Positions 17,360 to 27,511 of a stretch of 64,000 nt of DNA are shown here, piece by piece. Both the position numbers and the translations under genes were made by a program. This DNA is from Loktanella sp. Its GTDB lineage: Bacteria; Pseudomonadota; Alphaproteobacteria; Rhodobacterales; Rhodobacteraceae. Below the pieces are notes generated by a model. The model was not told the origin of the DNA. It saw only the letters and a list, made by a program, of their open reading frames with translations, and made no database searches. Location: positions 20,689 to 84,688 of the forward strand of contig JAFPBO010000052.1 in assembly GCA_017390475.1 (NCBI GenBank), in the 5' to 3' direction. The number at the start of each line of letters is the position of its first letter. The first letter of the stretch is position 1.

Positions 17360-20300
17360 GTCGTCATCACGTGTCGGCAGACCAGAGGCGCCTTTGCGTC
17401 ACTGGTCTGGCTGGCTGACCGCAAAGCCTGATCTTTGGCAGGACGGGACGGTTGTCCGGTCAGAGCTGTTCGGCACCGAGAGGCTTGAACACCACGCGCT
17501 TTCACTGGCGGCAGCGCAGGTCGTGGCAAAACATGCGCGGGGGTGGGGCAATCCCTTTGCGGGTGGTTTGCCCCGTGTGCAGCCCTTGCCAAAGCGTGTC
17601 AGGGATAATGCTGCCGTTTTATTGAGCGCTTACCGTGCAAGCGCGCGAACTTCGCAAGCCGGGCGCGCGATCGCCCCAGCCGCAGAATGGCTGCTGGATA
17701 ACTTTCATCTTGTTGAACAGCAGCTTTGCCAGATCGAGGCCGATCTGCCGATAGGTTACTACCGGCAATTGCCGAAACTATCGGTAGGTCCCTTTGCTGG
17801 CTATCCGCGGGTTTTTGGCCTGACCTGGGCCTATGTCGCCCATACCGACAGCCTGTTATCCGGCCCTGTGCTGGCGCGATTTGTGGCGTCTTATCAGACC
17901 GTCAGCCCGCTTTCGATTGGCGAGCTTTGGGCGGTGGCGATCACATTGCGCATCGTGCTGGTCGAAAACATGCGCAGGCTGGCCGATCAGATCACCAAGG
18001 GCGAGGCATCGCGGCTGATCGCAGATGATATCGTTGACCAGGTTCTTGCCGCGCGCAAAGTATCCGCAGGTGCTGCGCAGGACGCGCTGTTATCTGCCGC
18101 GGCTGATCTGCCTAAGGATTCTTTGGATGAAATTGTGGCCGCCCAGATCGCCAAACGCTTGCGTGGCTTCGATCCGGCAGAGACCCCGCTGCATGCTTGG
18201 CTCGAAAGCCGGTTGCACGATCAAGACTCATCGATAGAGACAGTCGTGCAGCACGCACAGCAAAGGCAAGGCGCATCAAATGTGACCATGCGCAATATCG
18301 TTACTTCAATGCGGCTGGCGTCAGAACTTGATTGGGCGGATTTTGTCGAAGATGTCAGCCTGATCGATAAGCGGCTGCGTGCCACGTCCGAATTCGCCGC
18401 AATGGATTTCGCGACCCGCAACAGCTATCGCACCGCAATCGAGGTGCTGGCGCGCGGGTCAGACCTGAGCGAGATTGCTGTGACTGATGCCGCGCTTGAC
18501 ATGGCGGGGCAGGGTGATGGCGCCGCTTCTGACCCCGGCTATGGCCTGATCGGCCCGGGGAGGCCGCTGCTGGAACGGGCCGTACGTTTCAAGAAGACGC
18601 TACCGGTGCGGCTGGGCCGCTGGCTGCTGAAGCTCGGTCTTGCAGGCTATCTGGGTGCGATTGCGCTGACCTCTGTCGTTGTTCTAGCACTTGCGCTTTG
18701 GGCTGCGGGGGCGGACAGTTCCGCGCTGATTATACTTGGGCTGACAGGTCTGTTCGCCGCATCCGAGGCCGGAACGGCGCTGGTCAATCTGGCCGTCACG
18801 CGGATCAAGCGTCCGCGCTTGCTGCCGGGGCTGGATCTGGCCAAGGGCATTCCACCTGATCTGCGGACCATCATCGCCGTGCCGGTTTTGCTGAACGATC
18901 TGGATGATCTGGCCGCACAGGTCGCGCAGTTGGAGGTGCATCACCTGTCCAGCACTGATGGCGCCTTGCACTACGCCCTGCTGTCTGACGGACCGGATGC
19001 CGACGCCGAACATCAGCCCGGTGACGCCGCGCTGTTGGCCGCGGCAAGGGCCGCGATGGACCGGCTGAACGCAACCTATCCCAGTGAAGATGGCGACCGA
19101 TTTGTGTCTCTGCATCGTCGCCGGCAATGGAACCCCGCCGAGGGCGTCTGGATGGGCTGGGAACGCAAACGCGGCAAACTGCACGAGCTGAACCGCCTGC
19201 TGCGCGGCGCACCGGACACCAGCTTTCTGCCACATCCAGCTTTGCCGAAGGGCGTGCGTTTCATCATCACGCTGGATGCGGATACCCAGCTTTTGCGCGA
19301 TACCGTGGCAAGGCTGATCGGCAAGATGGCGCATCCGCTGAACCGCGCCGTGTTTGATCCGGTCACGCAGCGTGTCAGCTCTGGCTACGGCATCATCCAG
19401 CCGCGCGTGACCCCGGCCTTGCCTTTGGGCCGAGAAGGGTCAATGTTCCAGCGCGTTTTTTCCAGCCCAGGCGGAATCGAACCCTATGCCCGCGCGGATT
19501 CCAACGTCTATCAGGACCTGTTCGGCGAAGGATCATTCACCGGCAAGGGTATCTATGACGTCGACGCTTTCACCGCCAGCCTTGCCGGGCGGGTGCCGGA
19601 TAATACGATGCTGAGCCATGACTTGTTTGAAGGCATCTTTGCACGTGTTGGTCTTGCCTCTGACATCGATGTGGTCGAGGCGTTTCCTGCGCGTTACGAT
19701 GTCGCGACCAAGCGGCAGCACCGCTGGGTGCGGGGTGACTGGCAATTGCTGCCATGGCTGATCCGGCGAGGCAGCGGTCTGTCGCGGCTGGGGCGTTGGA
19801 AAATGGCCGATAACCTGCGTCGTGCGCTGGTCGCGCCGCTGAGTGTCTTGTCGCTGTTTGCAGGATGGCTGATGCCTTTGCCGGTTGCGACCGTCTGGAC
19901 CATTGTGGTGCTGATGATGCTGGCACTGCCGCATCTGGTTGGTTTGCCCTTTGCTGTGTTGCCGGGCCGGGCGGGCATCACGTCGCGCAGCCATGTCGCG
20001 GCGCTGGCCGCTGATGCACGCAGGGCAGCGGCGCAGATCGGTCTGAACATCGCATTTCTGGCCGATACCGCATGGCAGATGGCGGATGCCTTTTTGCGCA
20101 GCTTCATCCGGCTGACGATGACACGCAAACATCTGCTGCAATGGGTGACAGCGGCGGCATCAGGCGCGGGGACCCGTCCGGGGTTTTGGGCGCAATACGC
20201 CAGAATGACAGGAGGCGTTTTGCTGGGTCTTTGCACATGCGGTCTGGCACTGGCGCTGAACCCCGCCGCATGGTTGGTGATCGTGGCTTTTGCGCTGCTC

Positions 20301-23300
20301 TGGCTGGCTGCCCCGGCGCTGGCTTATCACGTCAGCCGCCCGATGGCTGCAATGGTCAAACAACCATTGCAAGAAGCCGAAGCCCAGCACCTGCGCCTGG
20401 TCGCGCGCCGCACCTGGCGGTATTTTGAGACCTTCGTGACCGAAGCTGACAATTATCTGCCGCCTGACAATTTTCAGGAAATCCCGGTGCCAAAAGTGTT
20501 TCACCGCACCTCCCCCACCAATATCGGGCTTTACCTGCTATCAACCACCGTAGCGCGCGACATGGGCTGGATATCTCAGGCCGAGGCGCTTACCCGAATA
20601 GAACAGACCCTGCACACTATAATGAGGATGCCGCGGTTTCGCGGCCATCTCTACAACTGGCACGACACGCTGGACCTGAGCGTGCTGGACCCGGCCTATG
20701 TCTCATCCGTCGACAGCGGCAATCTGGCCGGGCATCTGATCGCCGTGGCACAGGCCTGCCGTGAATGGCAAAACACGGCTTTGTCCAGGGCTGAAAGGCG
20801 CGCTGGACTGGCTGATGCTGTGCTGCTGGCGCAAGCGGCGCTGCGTCCCGGTGATGAGGCTGTCGCCAAACTGCTAGAGCAATTGCGCGCGGACCAAATG
20901 TTGCGCGATCTGATACCGCTGGCGGTGCAGGCGCGCAAGATCGCTGCGCCGGACAGCGAGCTTGGTTTCTGGTGTCAGGCAGTTGAGGCATGTATCGCAG
21001 CGCATCTTGCCGATACCGCGCTGGATGCCGAAAGACTGACCACCGTCGAAACCCTGGCCCGCGATTTGGCGATGGAGATGGATTTCGCCTTCCTGCTCGA
21101 CCCGGAAAAGAAACTCCTGTCCATCGGGTTCTCCGTCGCGACCAATACAATCGACGCCAATTGCTATGACCTGCTCGCGTCCGAAGCGCGGCTGGCCAGT
21201 CTGTTTGCTATCGCCAAAGGTGATGTCCCAACACGGCATTGGTTCCGGCTGGGGCGGGCCGCGACGCCGGTGGGCACCGGATCGGCGCTGATTTCATGGT
21301 CGGGCAGCATGTTTGAATATCTGATGCCATCCTTGGTGATGCGCGCCCCGGCGGGGTCGGTGCTGGATCAGACCAATAGGCTGATCGTGGACCGCCAGAT
21401 CGCCTATGGCGCGGATCACGTCATGCCTTGGGGCATCTCTGAATCTTCGTACAACGCCCGTGATCTGGAAATGACCTATCAATATTCCAATTTTGGCGTG
21501 CCGGGTCTGGGCCTCAAACGCGGGCTGAACGCAAACCGGGTGATTGCGCCCTATGCCACCGGCCTTGCCACCATGGTCGATCCGCAAGCAGCCTTGCAGA
21601 ACTTTGCCCGGCTTGCTGATATCGGTGCAGAGGGGCGCTATGGTTTTTACGAAGCTGTCGATTTCACGCCGTCGCGTCTGCCTGCCAAGGCGGGCCACGT
21701 CATCGTGCAAAGCTTCATGACGCATCATCAGGGCATGACCATCACCGCAATTGCAAACGCGCTGGATGATGGCCGTTTGCGCGCCCGCTTTCATGCCGAA
21801 CCAATGATCCGCGCTGTGGAGCTTTTGTTGCAGGAACGCGTGCCGCGCGACGCCAACGCCACGATTCCCCGCCCCGAGGAGGTGCCGAGCAAAGCAATTG
21901 AGGCGGCGAATACGCCCGTGCTGCGCCGTTTCGATCACCCGGGCACCAGCGCCCCGACGGCACACCTTCTCTCGAACGGCACCTATGGCGTCATGCTGAC
22001 GCCCACCGGCGGTGGGTTCAGCCGCTGGCGCGATCTGGCGGTCACGCGCTGGCGGTCGGAGCCGGGGCAGAGCAGCCATGGTACTTTCATCTTCGCGCGC
22101 GACGTGAGATCAGGTGTGCGCTGGTCCGCTGCTTTGCAGCCTTTGCCTGGCACGCAAGCCCATCATGCGGCAGTCTTTGGTGAACATCACGCAGCCTTCA
22201 CCTGTCAGGATGGCAAGCTGGCGATGACCACCGAAATCGTCGTGTCAGCCGAAGATGATGCCGAGGCGCGGCGTGTCACCCTGACCAATACCGGCAATCA
22301 GCCGCGCGAGATTGATCTGACCTCCTACGTCGAACTGGTGCTGGCCCCGCCTGCCGCCGATCTGGCACATCCGGCCTTCAGCAAGATGTTCGTGGTCACC
22401 GATTTCATGCCCGAACTGGGCGCGCTGATCGCCACTCGTCGCCAACGCTCACCGCATGATCCAGAGGTCTGGGCTGCCCATATCGCTGTTGTCGAAGGGG
22501 CCGAGGCGGCACCCTTGCAATATGAAACCGACCGCGCGCGGTTTATGGGGCGCGGGCGGACCATCGGCAACCCGGCAATGGCGGACAGCGCGCTGTCGGA
22601 CACGACCGGCACCGTGCTGGACCCGATCTTTGCGCTGCGCCGCCGCGTTATCGTGCCGCCGGGTGGCATAGCGCGGGTGACCTTCTGGACGATGATCGCG
22701 GATACGCCGGAATTGCTGCTTGATCTGGTCGACCGGCACCGCGACCCATCCGCCTTTGCCCGAGCGGAAACCCTGTCATGGACACAGGCGCAGGTGCAGT
22801 TGCGCCATCTTGGCATCACGCCTGCCAATGCGGCTGATTTTCAGCGTTTGGGCGGCATGATCCTGCGCAGTGACACAAGGTTGCGCCCCAAAGGTGCCGA
22901 TAGCGGCGCTGGCCCGCAATCATCGCTTTGGGCGATGGGGATTTCCGGCGATCTGCCGATCATCCTGTTCCGCATCAGCGATACCGAGGATGCGAGCGCC
23001 TTGCATGACGTGCTGGCGGCGCATGAATATCTGCGGATGCGCCAGTTGGATGTCGATCTGGTGGTGCTGAATGACCGCGCCTCATCCTATGTGCAGGATA
23101 TGCAGGTGCTGATCGAGGTGGCTGTGCGGTCCGCCCAATTGCGCCCGCGCAGCGCAGGACAGCCGTTCGACACCCAAGGCGCGATCCATATGCTGCGCGT
23201 TGATCTGATCAGCGATGCGCAACACGCGCTGCTGTTGTCGGTGGCGCGGGTCAGCCTGCTGGCCAGCCGTGGCACGATCGGGTCGCAGCTTGACGGGCTG

Positions 23301-25787
23301 GCACCTGGATTGCCCGGCATCGTCAGCGGGCAGGCACTGCCGATCACAGCCCGCATTCCGCCCGAGGATCCGCCGCTGCCCGCGCTGGAGTTTTTCAACG
23401 GCACCGGCGGTTTCGCCGAGGATGGCCGGGAATATGTCTCCATCCTGCGCGACGGGGCGACCACGCCCGCGCCATGGATCAATGTGATCGCCAACCCCGG
23501 TTTCGGTTTTCAGGTTTCCGCCGAAGGCAGCGGCTCTGTTTGGTCCGAAAACAGCCGCGAAAACCAGATCACGCCGTGGTCCAACGACCCGGTCAGCGAT
23601 CCTGCGGGCGAGGCGATCTATCTGCGCGATCTCGACAGCGGTGCCATCTGGACACCGACAGCCCTGCCTGTCCGCAGCAACGGCACCTATATCGCGCGGC
23701 ATGGCTTTGGTTACAGCCGGTTTGAACACAATGCCCATGGGATCGCTGCCGAGATGGTGCAGTTCGTGCCGATGGATGCCCCGGTCAAGATCACCCGCCT
23801 GACCCTGCGCAACACAGGCGACAAGATGCGCCGTTTGTCTGTCACCGGCTATGCCGAATGGGTGCTTGGCACGTCGCGCAATGCGACGGCGGCGCATCTG
23901 ATCACGGCGCGGGACGCAGAAACCGGAGCGATCTTCGCGCGCAATCCTTTTGCCACCGCCTTTGCCGGCCGCGTGGCTTTTGCCGATCTGGGTGACGGTG
24001 TGACGCAGTATAGCGCCGACCGCGCAAATGTACTGGGCCCTTTGCGCGACATGGCCAGACCTACAGGTCTGGGCGATCTGTCGGGGCGCAGCGGTGCTGC
24101 CCTTGATCCCTGCGCCGCTTTGCAACGCGACGTGATGCTCGCACCGGGTGAAAGCGTCGAAATCGTCTTCCTGCTCGGCCAGACCGCCACGGAAGATGCC
24201 GCCCGCGATCTGATCCTGCGCCATCGCGCGGCTGACCCTGACCAGACTCTTGCGGCGGTGCGGCAGCATTGGACCGATCTGCTGGGCGCGGTGCAGGTCA
24301 CCACGCCCGACCGGGCGATGGACATCATGCTCAACGGCTGGCTGATGTATCAGACACTCGCCTGCCGGATCTGGGCAAGGGCGGGGTTCTATCAGGCCAG
24401 CGGTGCATATGGTTTCCGCGATCAGTTGCAGGACGGCATGGCGCTGACCGCCCTGCGGCCAGAGATGACGCGCGCGCATCTGCTGTGCGCCGCCGGACGG
24501 CAATTCCCCGAAGGTGACGTGCAGCATTGGTGGTTGCCGCATTCGGGCCAAGGCGTGCGGACCCGAATATCAGACGACCGGATCTGGCTGGGCTATGCGG
24601 TGGCCGAATATATTTCGGTCTCGGGCGATGATGCGGTGCTTGATGAGCAGATCCCGTTTCTTGATGGGCCAGCCTTGCCACCCGGCGCGCATGATGACTT
24701 CTTTCAACCCGGCACCTCGGACACAGGGGCGAGCTTATTTGAACATTGCGCGCGCGGCATCGACCTTGCCATCGGCCTGACCGGCGCGAACGGGATGCCG
24801 CTGATCGGCACGGGTGACTGGAACGATGGGATGAACCGGGTCGGCGAAGCCGGGCAGGGGACCTCGGTCTGGCTCGGCTGGCTGCTGATCGCGAAGATTG
24901 ACCGGCTCGCCCCTTTCGCCGATATCCGCGACCCTGCCCGCGCCGCAGCTTGGCGCGCGCATCGCAGGACCTTGGTGCAGGCGATCGAGCGCGACGGCTG
25001 GGATGGCGCATGGTATCGGCGCGGCACCTATGACGATGGCACCTTGTTCGGATCAGCCAGTTCCGACGAATGCCGCATCGACAGTATCGCGCAATCCTGG
25101 GCGGTGCTGTCGGGCGCGGCGGACCCCGCACGCGCAACGACAGCCATGGCCAGCATGACGACGCATCTGGTGCGCCCGGACCCCGGTCTGGCACTGCTGT
25201 TCACCCCGCCCTTTGACCGCACCGCTCAGGACCCCGGCTATATCAAAGGCTATCCGCCGGGCCTGCGCGAAAACGGTGGCCAATACAGCCATGCTGCGAT
25301 GTGGGCAATTCTGGCGCAATGCCGATTGGGTGACGGCGATGCGGCAGCCGCGCTCTTCGCGCTGGTCAATCCTATCAACCATGCGCTGACCCCGGACGAT
25401 GCCGCGCGTTACAAGGTCGAACCCTATGTCGTGGCCGCCGATGTCTATGGTGCCGCCCCGCATGTAGGGCGCGGCGGCTGGACATGGTATACGGGATCAG
25501 CGGGCTGGATGTATCGCGCGGGAATAGAAGGGCTGCTGGGCCTGACCCGCCAGGGGCCGGACTGGGTGTTGAACCCCGGTTTCCCCAAAGCTTGGCCCGC
25601 GCTCAAGGCTACCATCGACATTGGCAACGCGCGGTTGGAGATCACGATCCAGAATGAAGATGGCGCCGGGTTTGGCATTCTCTTTGCCATGCTCAATGAT
25701 GCGCCTGTAGTGCTCGACAAAGGCGCGGTGCGGCTGCGCCTGATGGACGGGCACCATAGCCTTGTCATCACCATGAAGGCCCGTTGA
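17352..25787 (+). CDS. ndvB: Cyclic beta-1,2-glucan synthase (NdvB/ChvB-like)
   Basis: A 2811-residue inner-membrane enzyme, the usual NdvB length. Order: N-terminal helical region, TM pair near 430-470, GT84 glycosyltransferase domain with ITLDADTQ near 636-643 and RQHRWVRGDW near 786-795, further TM segments near 830-870 and 955-995, a glucoamylase-like middle, two beta-sandwich carbohydrate-binding parts, and a C-terminal GH94-like phosphorylase domain with GTGDWNDGMNRVGEAG near 2484-2499. NdvB initiates, elongates and cyclises periplasmic beta-1,2-glucans for osmotic adaptation and host interaction. The longest frame starts at TTG 17352; GTG 17373 is an alternative. No frameshift is seen. 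The convergent corA stop abuts its stop in TGATCA. Confidence 0.92.
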   Translation: MRRSSSRVGRPEAPLRHWSGWLTAKPDLWQDGTVVRSELFGTERLEHHALSLAAAQVVAKHARGWGNPFAGGLPRVQPLPKRVRDNAAVLLSAYRASARTSQAGRAIAPAAEWLLDNFHLVEQQLCQIEADLPIGYYRQLPKLSVGPFAGYPRVFGLTWAYVAHTDSLLSGPVLARFVASYQTVSPLSIGELWAVAITLRIVLVENMRRLADQITKGEASRLIADDIVDQVLAARKVSAGAAQDALLSAAADLPKDSLDEIVAAQIAKRLRGFDPAETPLHAWLESRLHDQDSSIETVVQHAQQRQGASNVTMRNIVTSMRLASELDWADFVEDVSLIDKRLRATSEFAAMDFATRNSYRTAIEVLARGSDLSEIAVTDAALDMAGQGDGAASDPGYGLIGPGRPLLERAVRFKKTLPVRLGRWLLKLGLAGYLGAIALTSVVVLALALWAAGADSSALIILGLTGLFAASEAGTALVNLAVTRIKRPRLLPGLDLAKGIPPDLRTIIAVPVLLNDLDDLAAQVAQLEVHHLSSTDGALHYALLSDGPDADAEHQPGDAALLAAARAAMDRLNATYPSEDGDRFVSLHRRRQWNPAEGVWMGWERKRGKLHELNRLLRGAPDTSFLPHPALPKGVRFIITLDADTQLLRDTVARLIGKMAHPLNRAVFDPVTQRVSSGYGIIQPRVTPALPLGREGSMFQRVFSSPGGIEPYARADSNVYQDLFGEGSFTGKGIYDVDAFTASLAGRVPDNTMLSHDLFEGIFARVGLASDIDVVEAFPARYDVATKRQHRWVRGDWQLLPWLIRRGSGLSRLGRWKMADNLRRALVAPLSVLSLFAGWLMPLPVATVWTIVVLMMLALPHLVGLPFAVLPGRAGITSRSHVAALAADARRAAAQIGLNIAFLADTAWQMADAFLRSFIRLTMTRKHLLQWVTAAASGAGTRPGFWAQYARMTGGVLLGLCTCGLALALNPAAWLVIVAFALLWLAAPALAYHVSRPMAAMVKQPLQEAEAQHLRLVARRTWRYFETFVTEADNYLPPDNFQEIPVPKVFHRTSPTNIGLYLLSTTVARDMGWISQAEALTRIEQTLHTIMRMPRFRGHLYNWHDTLDLSVLDPAYVSSVDSGNLAGHLIAVAQACREWQNTALSRAERRAGLADAVLLAQAALRPGDEAVAKLLEQLRADQMLRDLIPLAVQARKIAAPDSELGFWCQAVEACIAAHLADTALDAERLTTVETLARDLAMEMDFAFLLDPEKKLLSIGFSVATNTIDANCYDLLASEARLASLFAIAKGDVPTRHWFRLGRAATPVGTGSALISWSGSMFEYLMPSLVMRAPAGSVLDQTNRLIVDRQIAYGADHVMPWGISESSYNARDLEMTYQYSNFGVPGLGLKRGLNANRVIAPYATGLATMVDPQAALQNFARLADIGAEGRYGFYEAVDFTPSRLPAKAGHVIVQSFMTHHQGMTITAIANALDDGRLRARFHAEPMIRAVELLLQERVPRDANATIPRPEEVPSKAIEAANTPVLRRFDHPGTSAPTAHLLSNGTYGVMLTPTGGGFSRWRDLAVTRWRSEPGQSSHGTFIFARDVRSGVRWSAALQPLPGTQAHHAAVFGEHHAAFTCQDGKLAMTTEIVVSAEDDAEARRVTLTNTGNQPREIDLTSYVELVLAPPAADLAHPAFSKMFVVTDFMPELGALIATRRQRSPHDPEVWAAHIAVVEGAEAAPLQYETDRARFMGRGRTIGNPAMADSALSDTTGTVLDPIFALRRRVIVPPGGIARVTFWTMIADTPELLLDLVDRHRDPSAFARAETLSWTQAQVQLRHLGITPANAADFQRLGGMILRSDTRLRPKGADSGAGPQSSLWAMGISGDLPIILFRISDTEDASALHDVLAAHEYLRMRQLDVDLVVLNDRASSYVQDMQVLIEVAVRSAQLRPRSAGQPFDTQGAIHMLRVDLISDAQHALLLSVARVSLLASRGTIGSQLDGLAPGLPGIVSGQALPITARIPPEDPPLPALEFFNGTGGFAEDGREYVSILRDGATTPAPWINVIANPGFGFQVSAEGSGSVWSENSRENQITPWSNDPVSDPAGEAIYLRDLDSGAIWTPTALPVRSNGTYIARHGFGYSRFEHNAHGIAAEMVQFVPMDAPVKITRLTLRNTGDKMRRLSVTGYAEWVLGTSRNATAAHLITARDAETGAIFARNPFATAFAGRVAFADLGDGVTQYSADRANVLGPLRDMARPTGLGDLSGRSGAALDPCAALQRDVMLAPGESVEIVFLLGQTATEDAARDLILRHRAADPDQTLAAVRQHWTDLLGAVQVTTPDRAMDIMLNGWLMYQTLACRIWARAGFYQASGAYGFRDQLQDGMALTALRPEMTRAHLLCAAGRQFPEGDVQHWWLPHSGQGVRTRISDDRIWLGYAVAEYISVSGDDAVLDEQIPFLDGPALPPGAHDDFFQPGTSDTGASLFEHCARGIDLAIGLTGANGMPLIGTGDWNDGMNRVGEAGQGTSVWLGWLLIAKIDRLAPFADIRDPARAAAWRAHRRTLVQAIERDGWDGAWYRRGTYDDGTLFGSASSDECRIDSIAQSWAVLSGAADPARATTAMASMTTHLVRPDPGLALLFTPPFDRTAQDPGYIKGYPPGLRENGGQYSHAAMWAILAQCRLGDGDAAAALFALVNPINHALTPDDAARYKVEPYVVAADVYGAAPHVGRGGWTWYTGSAGWMYRAGIEGLLGLTRQGPDWVLNPGFPKAWPALKATIDIGNARLEITIQNEDGAGFGILFAMLNDAPVVLDKGAVRLRLMDGHHSLVITMKAR

Positions 25788-26897
25788 TCAGCGCTTGTCA
25801 TCCTCGCCGCGCCCGATCCAGCCCATGCGGCGGAACCAGATCAAGAGCGCTACAGCGATCCCCGCCATCGTGATCAGCACCGCCGGATAGCCATAGCGCC
25901 AGCCAAGTTCCGGCATCGACCAAGGCCCCGCGGCGGGATCGAAATTCATCCCGTAAACCCCCACGATAAAGGTCAACGGAATAAAGATCGTCGCGATGAT
26001 CGTCAGGACCTTCATCACCTCGTTCATCTTGTTGCTGACGCTGGACAGATGGATGTCGATCAGGCCGGAACAGATTTCACGATAGGTTTCGATCATCTCG
26101 ATCAACTGGGCGATATGGTCCTGACAATCGCGCAGATAGATCAACGTCTGCGCGTTGATCAGAGTCGACTCCTCGCGCAGCAGCGCATTGAGCATGTCGC
26201 GCATCGGCCAAAGCGTGCGGCGCGCGGTCAGCAGATTGCGTCGGAGCGTATGGATCTGCGCCATCTGCCTTTTGCCGGGCTGTGTGATGACGTCATCTTC
26301 CAGATCCTCGACCTGTTCGCCATATGTTTCGAGGATCGGAAAGAATGCGTCAATCGCGGCATCAATCAAAGCATAAGCCAGATAATCCGCGCCGCGCTGC
26401 CGGATCTGACCGCCATGTGCGCGCAGGCGGTGCCGCACCGGATCGAAACTGTCGCCCGGACGTTCCTGAAAGGTCACGACATGATCGTGCCTCAGCACCA
26501 TGGTCACCTGTTCGGTTTCCAGCCGCGACGCGCTGACCACCGGCATCCTCAAGACGATGAATAGATAGCCGTCATAAGCCTCGACCTTGGGGCGTTGGTG
26601 CAGGTTGACGATGTCTTCCAGCGCCAGCGGATGCAGGCCAAAAGTCCTGCCGATCTGTTGCAACGTCGGAATGTCGCCCAGCCCGTCGATATTGATCCAG
26701 CGCACGGCCGGGCCTTTTGCGGTGACCGCAATCTCGCTGGCCGTAACCGCAGCTTGCTCGGCAAAACCGTCAGGCCCATAGGTCATCAGCTGAATCTGCG
26801 GCGGCACCGCCTCGGGTGCCACCGTCATAGTGCCGGGGGCGGCCCCCGGTTTGGTCCGGCGTCGGTGTTTGTTCCGTGACGGTTTGGGGTGGGACAA
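25788..26897 (-). CDS. corA: CorA-family magnesium/cobalt transporter
   Basis: 369 residues, with a long soluble N-terminal funnel and two C-terminal TM helices. The pore motif YGMNF lies near 316-320, just after the first TM, and the family end WFRRMGWIGR follows the second. It forms inner-membrane pentamers that take up Mg2+ or related divalent cations. The longest frame starts at TTG 26897 with AGAG upstream; an ATG at 26828 is the alternative. The first 23 residues are basic and low in complexity (HRRRTKPG), so either start is possible. Confidence 0.88.
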   Translation of the reverse strand: MSHPKPSRNKHRRRTKPGAAPGTMTVAPEAVPPQIQLMTYGPDGFAEQAAVTASEIAVTAKGPAVRWINIDGLGDIPTLQQIGRTFGLHPLALEDIVNLHQRPKVEAYDGYLFIVLRMPVVSASRLETEQVTMVLRHDHVVTFQERPGDSFDPVRHRLRAHGGQIRQRGADYLAYALIDAAIDAFFPILETYGEQVEDLEDDVITQPGKRQMAQIHTLRRNLLTARRTLWPMRDMLNALLREESTLINAQTLIYLRDCQDHIAQLIEMIETYREICSGLIDIHLSSVSNKMNEVMKVLTIIATIFIPLTFIVGVYGMNFDPAAGPWSMPELGWRYGYPAVLITMAGIAVALLIWFRRMGWIGRGEDDKR

Positions 26898-27185
26898 GGT
26901 GAATCTCTTTTCAGGTGCAGGTCAGATATAACCTAACCCTGCAAGGTAACGATAGTCCGCGCGATAGGGGCAAGCAGATAGGTGACCACCTGAGACGATC
27001 TGGGCATGGAAGGCGATTTTACGAACCAGCAGAACTCGCTTTATGGCCGCAACTCTGCCTCCAGCACATATGGTTATTCCGGCATTGACTGCATGACTGC
27101 CGACGTGCGCGCAGCCATCTGCCACAGATCGATGCAATCATCGGCATGTCAGAAGCTATCCGCGACAAAACCCTGTCTACCTTCC
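26898..27185. other. Intergenic stretch, no intact gene
   Basis: This stretch holds the corA leader and then sequence that is open in several frames without a recognisable domain. It leads directly into the pstA remnant and may hold further decayed pst sequence, but I could not confirm it. Confidence 0.4.
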
Positions 27186-27186
27186 C

Positions 27187-27511
27187 GATGGGGCGAGTTC
27201 CTGACGACCGAGCCACGTGAAGCCAACACCCAAGGCGGCGTGCTGCCCGCTATCTTCGGGACTGTTGCCATGACCGTGCTGATGGTTGTCGTCGTGGTCC
27301 CATTCGGAGTGATCACGGCGCTCTGTCTGCGGGAATATGCCAAACAGGGCAAATTGGTGTCTATTGGCGGATCTCGGTCAACAACCTTGCTGGTGTGCCG
27401 TCTATTGTTCACGGCGTTTTTGATCTGGGTTTCTTTGCCTAAACGATGGGCACGACGATTGACTAATTATTCTATCCTGAACGATTGCCATCGCCGACCT
27501 TCGGGACGGGC
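27187..27511 (+). pseudogene. pstA: Phosphate ABC transporter permease pstA, internal fragment
   Basis: The fragment begins with WGEFLTTEPREANTQGGV and VLPAIFGTVAMTVLMVVVV, clear PstA sequence around TM1. After GKLVSI one base is missing; the frame shifts and continues RISVNNLAGVPSIVHGV, the permease EAA-like loop. It then carries two in-frame stops, TAA at positions matching a Tyr (GFFA*TMGTTID) and a Gln (TID*LFYPE), and ends PSPTFGTG at 27511. Both ends of the gene are missing. It is dead through deletion, frameshift and nonsense. Confidence 0.75.

Noticed and set aside
23082-24551. A 489-codon minus-strand frame inside the glucan synthase gene
   Set aside because: It is Arg/Gln-rich and lies opposite highly conserved NdvB coding sequence; long antisense frames are common at this G+C content.
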